Assembly: GCF_000517425.1 (NCBI RefSeq)
Contig: NZ_CP006569.1
Coordinates: forward strand, 2,718,760 to 2,782,759
From: Sodalis praecaptivus
Lineage (GTDB): Bacteria > Pseudomonadota > Gammaproteobacteria > Enterobacterales > Enterobacteriaceae
DNA: 64,000 nt
Direction of reading: 5' to 3'
Position 1 is the stretch's first letter. Every line of letters begins with the position of its first letter. The notes beneath the pieces are model-generated. The model saw only the letters and a program-made list of their open reading frames with translations. It was not told the origin of the DNA and ran no database searches. Positions 62,343 through 64,000 of the stretch are shown here, piece after piece. A program made the translations under genes and the position numbers.

Positions 62343-63638
62343 ATGATGAGTCATCTCACGCGTCGCCGTTTTGTGTCGCTTACCTTGTCAGGCACCGTTG
62401 CCCTGGCAGCGGGCAAAGCGCATGCCCACGCCGCCCCGCTTCCAGAGCCCCGGCGCGGCGACGGTGTGGGGGGAACCGATCCCGGCCCCCGGGATCCGCT
62501 GCGCGATGCCCAAAATCCCGACCTGCTTAACCCGCCAGCCAGCGACCACGGTACGCTACCTAATCTGCGTTTCTCCTTCGCCGATGCCCACGTGCGCCAA
62601 AGCAGCGGCGGTTGGACGCGCCAAATCACCGAACGCGAACTGGGCGTGGCGAAAACCATCGCCGGCGTGGATATGCGGCTCAACGCCGGCGGCATTCGCG
62701 AGCTGCACTGGCACAAAGAGGGGGAATGGGGCTATATGCTCTACGGCCATGCGCGGGTTTGTGCGGTGGATGCCGACGGCCGCTGGTTCGTCGACGACGT
62801 CGAAACCGGCGATCTGTGGTATTTTCCTTCCGGTATACCGCACGCGATCCAGGGCACCGGCGAGGACGGCTGCGAATTCCTGCTGGCGTTCGACGACGGC
62901 GGTTTCGACGAAGAAAGCACGTTTTTGCTCAGCGACTGGTTCAAGCACATACCGCCGGAGGTGCTGGCGAAAAACTTTGGCATGTCGGCCGAGGCGTTTA
63001 CCCGTCTACCCTCGCCGGAGGACGAGTACATCTTCGCCGGCACGCCGCCGGGACCGCTCGCTAAGGATCGCATCAGCGGAACGCCTTCCGTGCCCAACCC
63101 GTTTACCTATCGACTGCTTAAACAAGAACCGATCAGCCTGCCTGGCGGCAGCGTCCGCATCGTTGACGCCAGCCAGTTCAAGGTGTCCACCACGATCGCC
63201 GCGGCGCTGGTGGAGCTGGAGCCGGGCGCGCTGCGGGAGCTGCATTGGCACCCCAACAATGATGAATGGCAATATTACCTGGAAGGTGAAGGCAGAATGG
63301 GCGTGTTTGCCGCTTCGGGCCAGGCGCGGACGTTCAATTACCGGGCGGGAGACGTGGGTTATGTGCCGTTCGCCGCCGGGCATTATATTGAGAACACCGG
63401 CAACCGACCGCTGCGTTTTCTGGAGCTGTTTAAAAGCGATCACTATGCGGATATTTCGCTGAAACAGTGGCTGGCGCTGACGCCGCCCGCGCTGGTCAAG
63501 CAGCATCTTCAGATGGATGACGCGTTCATACGGGCGCTAAACAAGACCAAGACCCCCATCATTCCCGGCCAGGCGCCGGCCGTTACCGCTCCCGCCGACG
63601 GCGCAGCAGCGTCGACCTCACCGCCCGCCGCCGGCTAA
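62343..63638 (+). CDS. Tat-exported OxdC-like bicupin (oxalate decarboxylase family)
   Basis: 431 residues from the ATG with AAGGGAG upstream (a second ATG follows directly). The N-terminal Tat signal LTRRRFVSLTLSG leads to cleavage near AHAHA. Two cupin domains each carry Mn ligands: first ELHWHKEGEWGYM, second ELHWHPNNDEWQYY, each with a late histidine (IPHAIQ; AGHYIENTG). The active-site lid is GGFDEESTF, where OxdC of Bacillus has GSFSENSTF, so the catalytic lid glutamate is kept. Predicted to convert oxalate to formate and CO2 in the periplasm. The Pro/Ala-rich tail is extra. Confidence 0.88.
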   Translation: MMSHLTRRRFVSLTLSGTVALAAGKAHAHAAPLPEPRRGDGVGGTDPGPRDPLRDAQNPDLLNPPASDHGTLPNLRFSFADAHVRQSSGGWTRQITERELGVAKTIAGVDMRLNAGGIRELHWHKEGEWGYMLYGHARVCAVDADGRWFVDDVETGDLWYFPSGIPHAIQGTGEDGCEFLLAFDDGGFDEESTFLLSDWFKHIPPEVLAKNFGMSAEAFTRLPSPEDEYIFAGTPPGPLAKDRISGTPSVPNPFTYRLLKQEPISLPGGSVRIVDASQFKVSTTIAAALVELEPGALRELHWHPNNDEWQYYLEGEGRMGVFAASGQARTFNYRAGDVGYVPFAAGHYIENTGNRPLRFLELFKSDHYADISLKQWLALTPPALVKQHLQMDDAFIRALNKTKTPIIPGQAPAVTAPADGAAASTSPPAAG

Positions 63639-63878
63639 ATGAGCCCCCCTCGGCCCGAGGTGCGCCGACGGGCGGCCTCACCGACGGACCCAGCGGGACC
63701 CATACCACGGCGGCAATACGGTGTGCCGCGGCGTTCCCCTTGCGACCTGCGCGCTTAGCCACGCTGAAAGCCCCTTGCCGCCAGCGCGCGCGCCGCCGCC
63801 GCGCCGGCGCCTATCCTCCTCCCGCGGCCACCGTTGTCCATAACGGATCCCGGGGCCAGCCCGCCCCGCAGGCCGGCG

Positions 63879-64000
63879 TTAGATGCCGCTGAACCAGTTA
63901 TAACCCTGATCCTCCCAGTAGCCGCCGGGATAATCGTTGGTCACCGAGATCGACACGATATGTTTGGCGTTTTTGAAACCCAATTTGGTCGGCGCGCGTA
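63879..64000 (-). CDS. Molybdopterin-dependent oxidoreductase, sulfite-oxidase type (C-terminal end only)
   Basis: About 40 codons to a TAA, running off the window. The C-terminal sequence KLGFKNAKHIVSISVTN then GGYWEDQGYNWFSGI is the typical ending of periplasmic or cytoplasmic Moco enzymes of the YedY/sulfite-oxidase superfamily. It converges on the bicupin gene across 240 bp of GC-rich DNA. Substrate cannot be decided from this fragment. Confidence 0.72.
   Translation of the reverse strand, partial: RAPTKLGFKNAKHIVSISVTNDYPGGYWEDQGYNWFSGI

Noticed and set aside
1-64000. Insertion sequences, prophage, tRNA or rRNA genes
   Set aside because: I looked for transposase and integrase motifs, attachment-type repeats and tRNA cloverleafs and found none that I could support.

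Overview
The window reads as chromosome of a GC-rich Enterobacterales bacterium. Gene families, start and Shine-Dalgarno usage, a Fur box, a Zur box and a THI-element riboswitch all fit that order. Genome style (about 58-60% GC by eye, long GC-rich intergenic stretches, many minisatellites) would suit a Sodalis-like lineage, but this is inference. I see no rRNA, tRNA, insertion sequence, prophage or CRISPR array. The window opens inside a SelA-like PLP enzyme and closes inside a molybdopterin oxidoreductase of the sulfite-oxidase type.

Layout. 1-4.5 kb: SelA-like enzyme with an IclR regulator, then a MipA/OmpV outer-membrane protein in one operon with a two-component system. 4.5-9 kb (minus): a fructose-type PTS operon (PRD activator, EIIA, EIIBC, class II ketose-bisphosphate aldolase). 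9.7-13.4 kb: nucleoside/ribose operon with a DeoR-type HTH fused to a ribokinase, a nucleoside hydrolase and a DcuC-like carrier. 13.7-17.5 kb: Fur-box-controlled siderophore ABC importer. 17.7-20.2 kb: ArnT-like glycosyltransferase and a SelT/W/H-family protein. 20.4-31.7 kb: divergent catabolic cluster (three MFS transporters, FAD enzyme and DHDPS-family lyase on minus; DhaK-, DhaL- and ketoglutarate-semialdehyde-dehydrogenase-like proteins and an IclR regulator on plus). 31.87-35.6 kb: TPP riboswitch followed by tenA-thiZXY (thiamin pyrimidine salvage).

35.8-39.5 kb: half-size MFS remnant, LysR regulator, MFS transporter. 39.8-44.2 kb: a microcin-like cluster: C39-peptidase ABC exporter and HlyD/CvaA-type adaptor on minus, and a 75-residue peptide with a GAG-ending leader on plus. 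44.2-50.4 kb: EntS-like exporter, a Zur-box-controlled FecBCDE-type importer and a MATE pump. 50.7-61.4 kb: EmtA-like transglycosylase, a response regulator, a ribose-type ABC importer, two PfkB sugar kinases and a hybrid histidine kinase, probably one sugar-sensing and uptake system. 62.3-64 kb: Tat-exported OxdC-like bicupin and the molybdoenzyme end.

The two most unusual things are the microcin-like cluster, whose precursor I do not recognise and which has no obvious immunity gene, and a set of unrelated tandem-repeat arrays (units of 6, 33, about 42, 44, 58-59, 61 and 78 bp) in intergenic DNA. In two arrays every unit carries a copy of the last codons and stop codon of the neighbouring gene.
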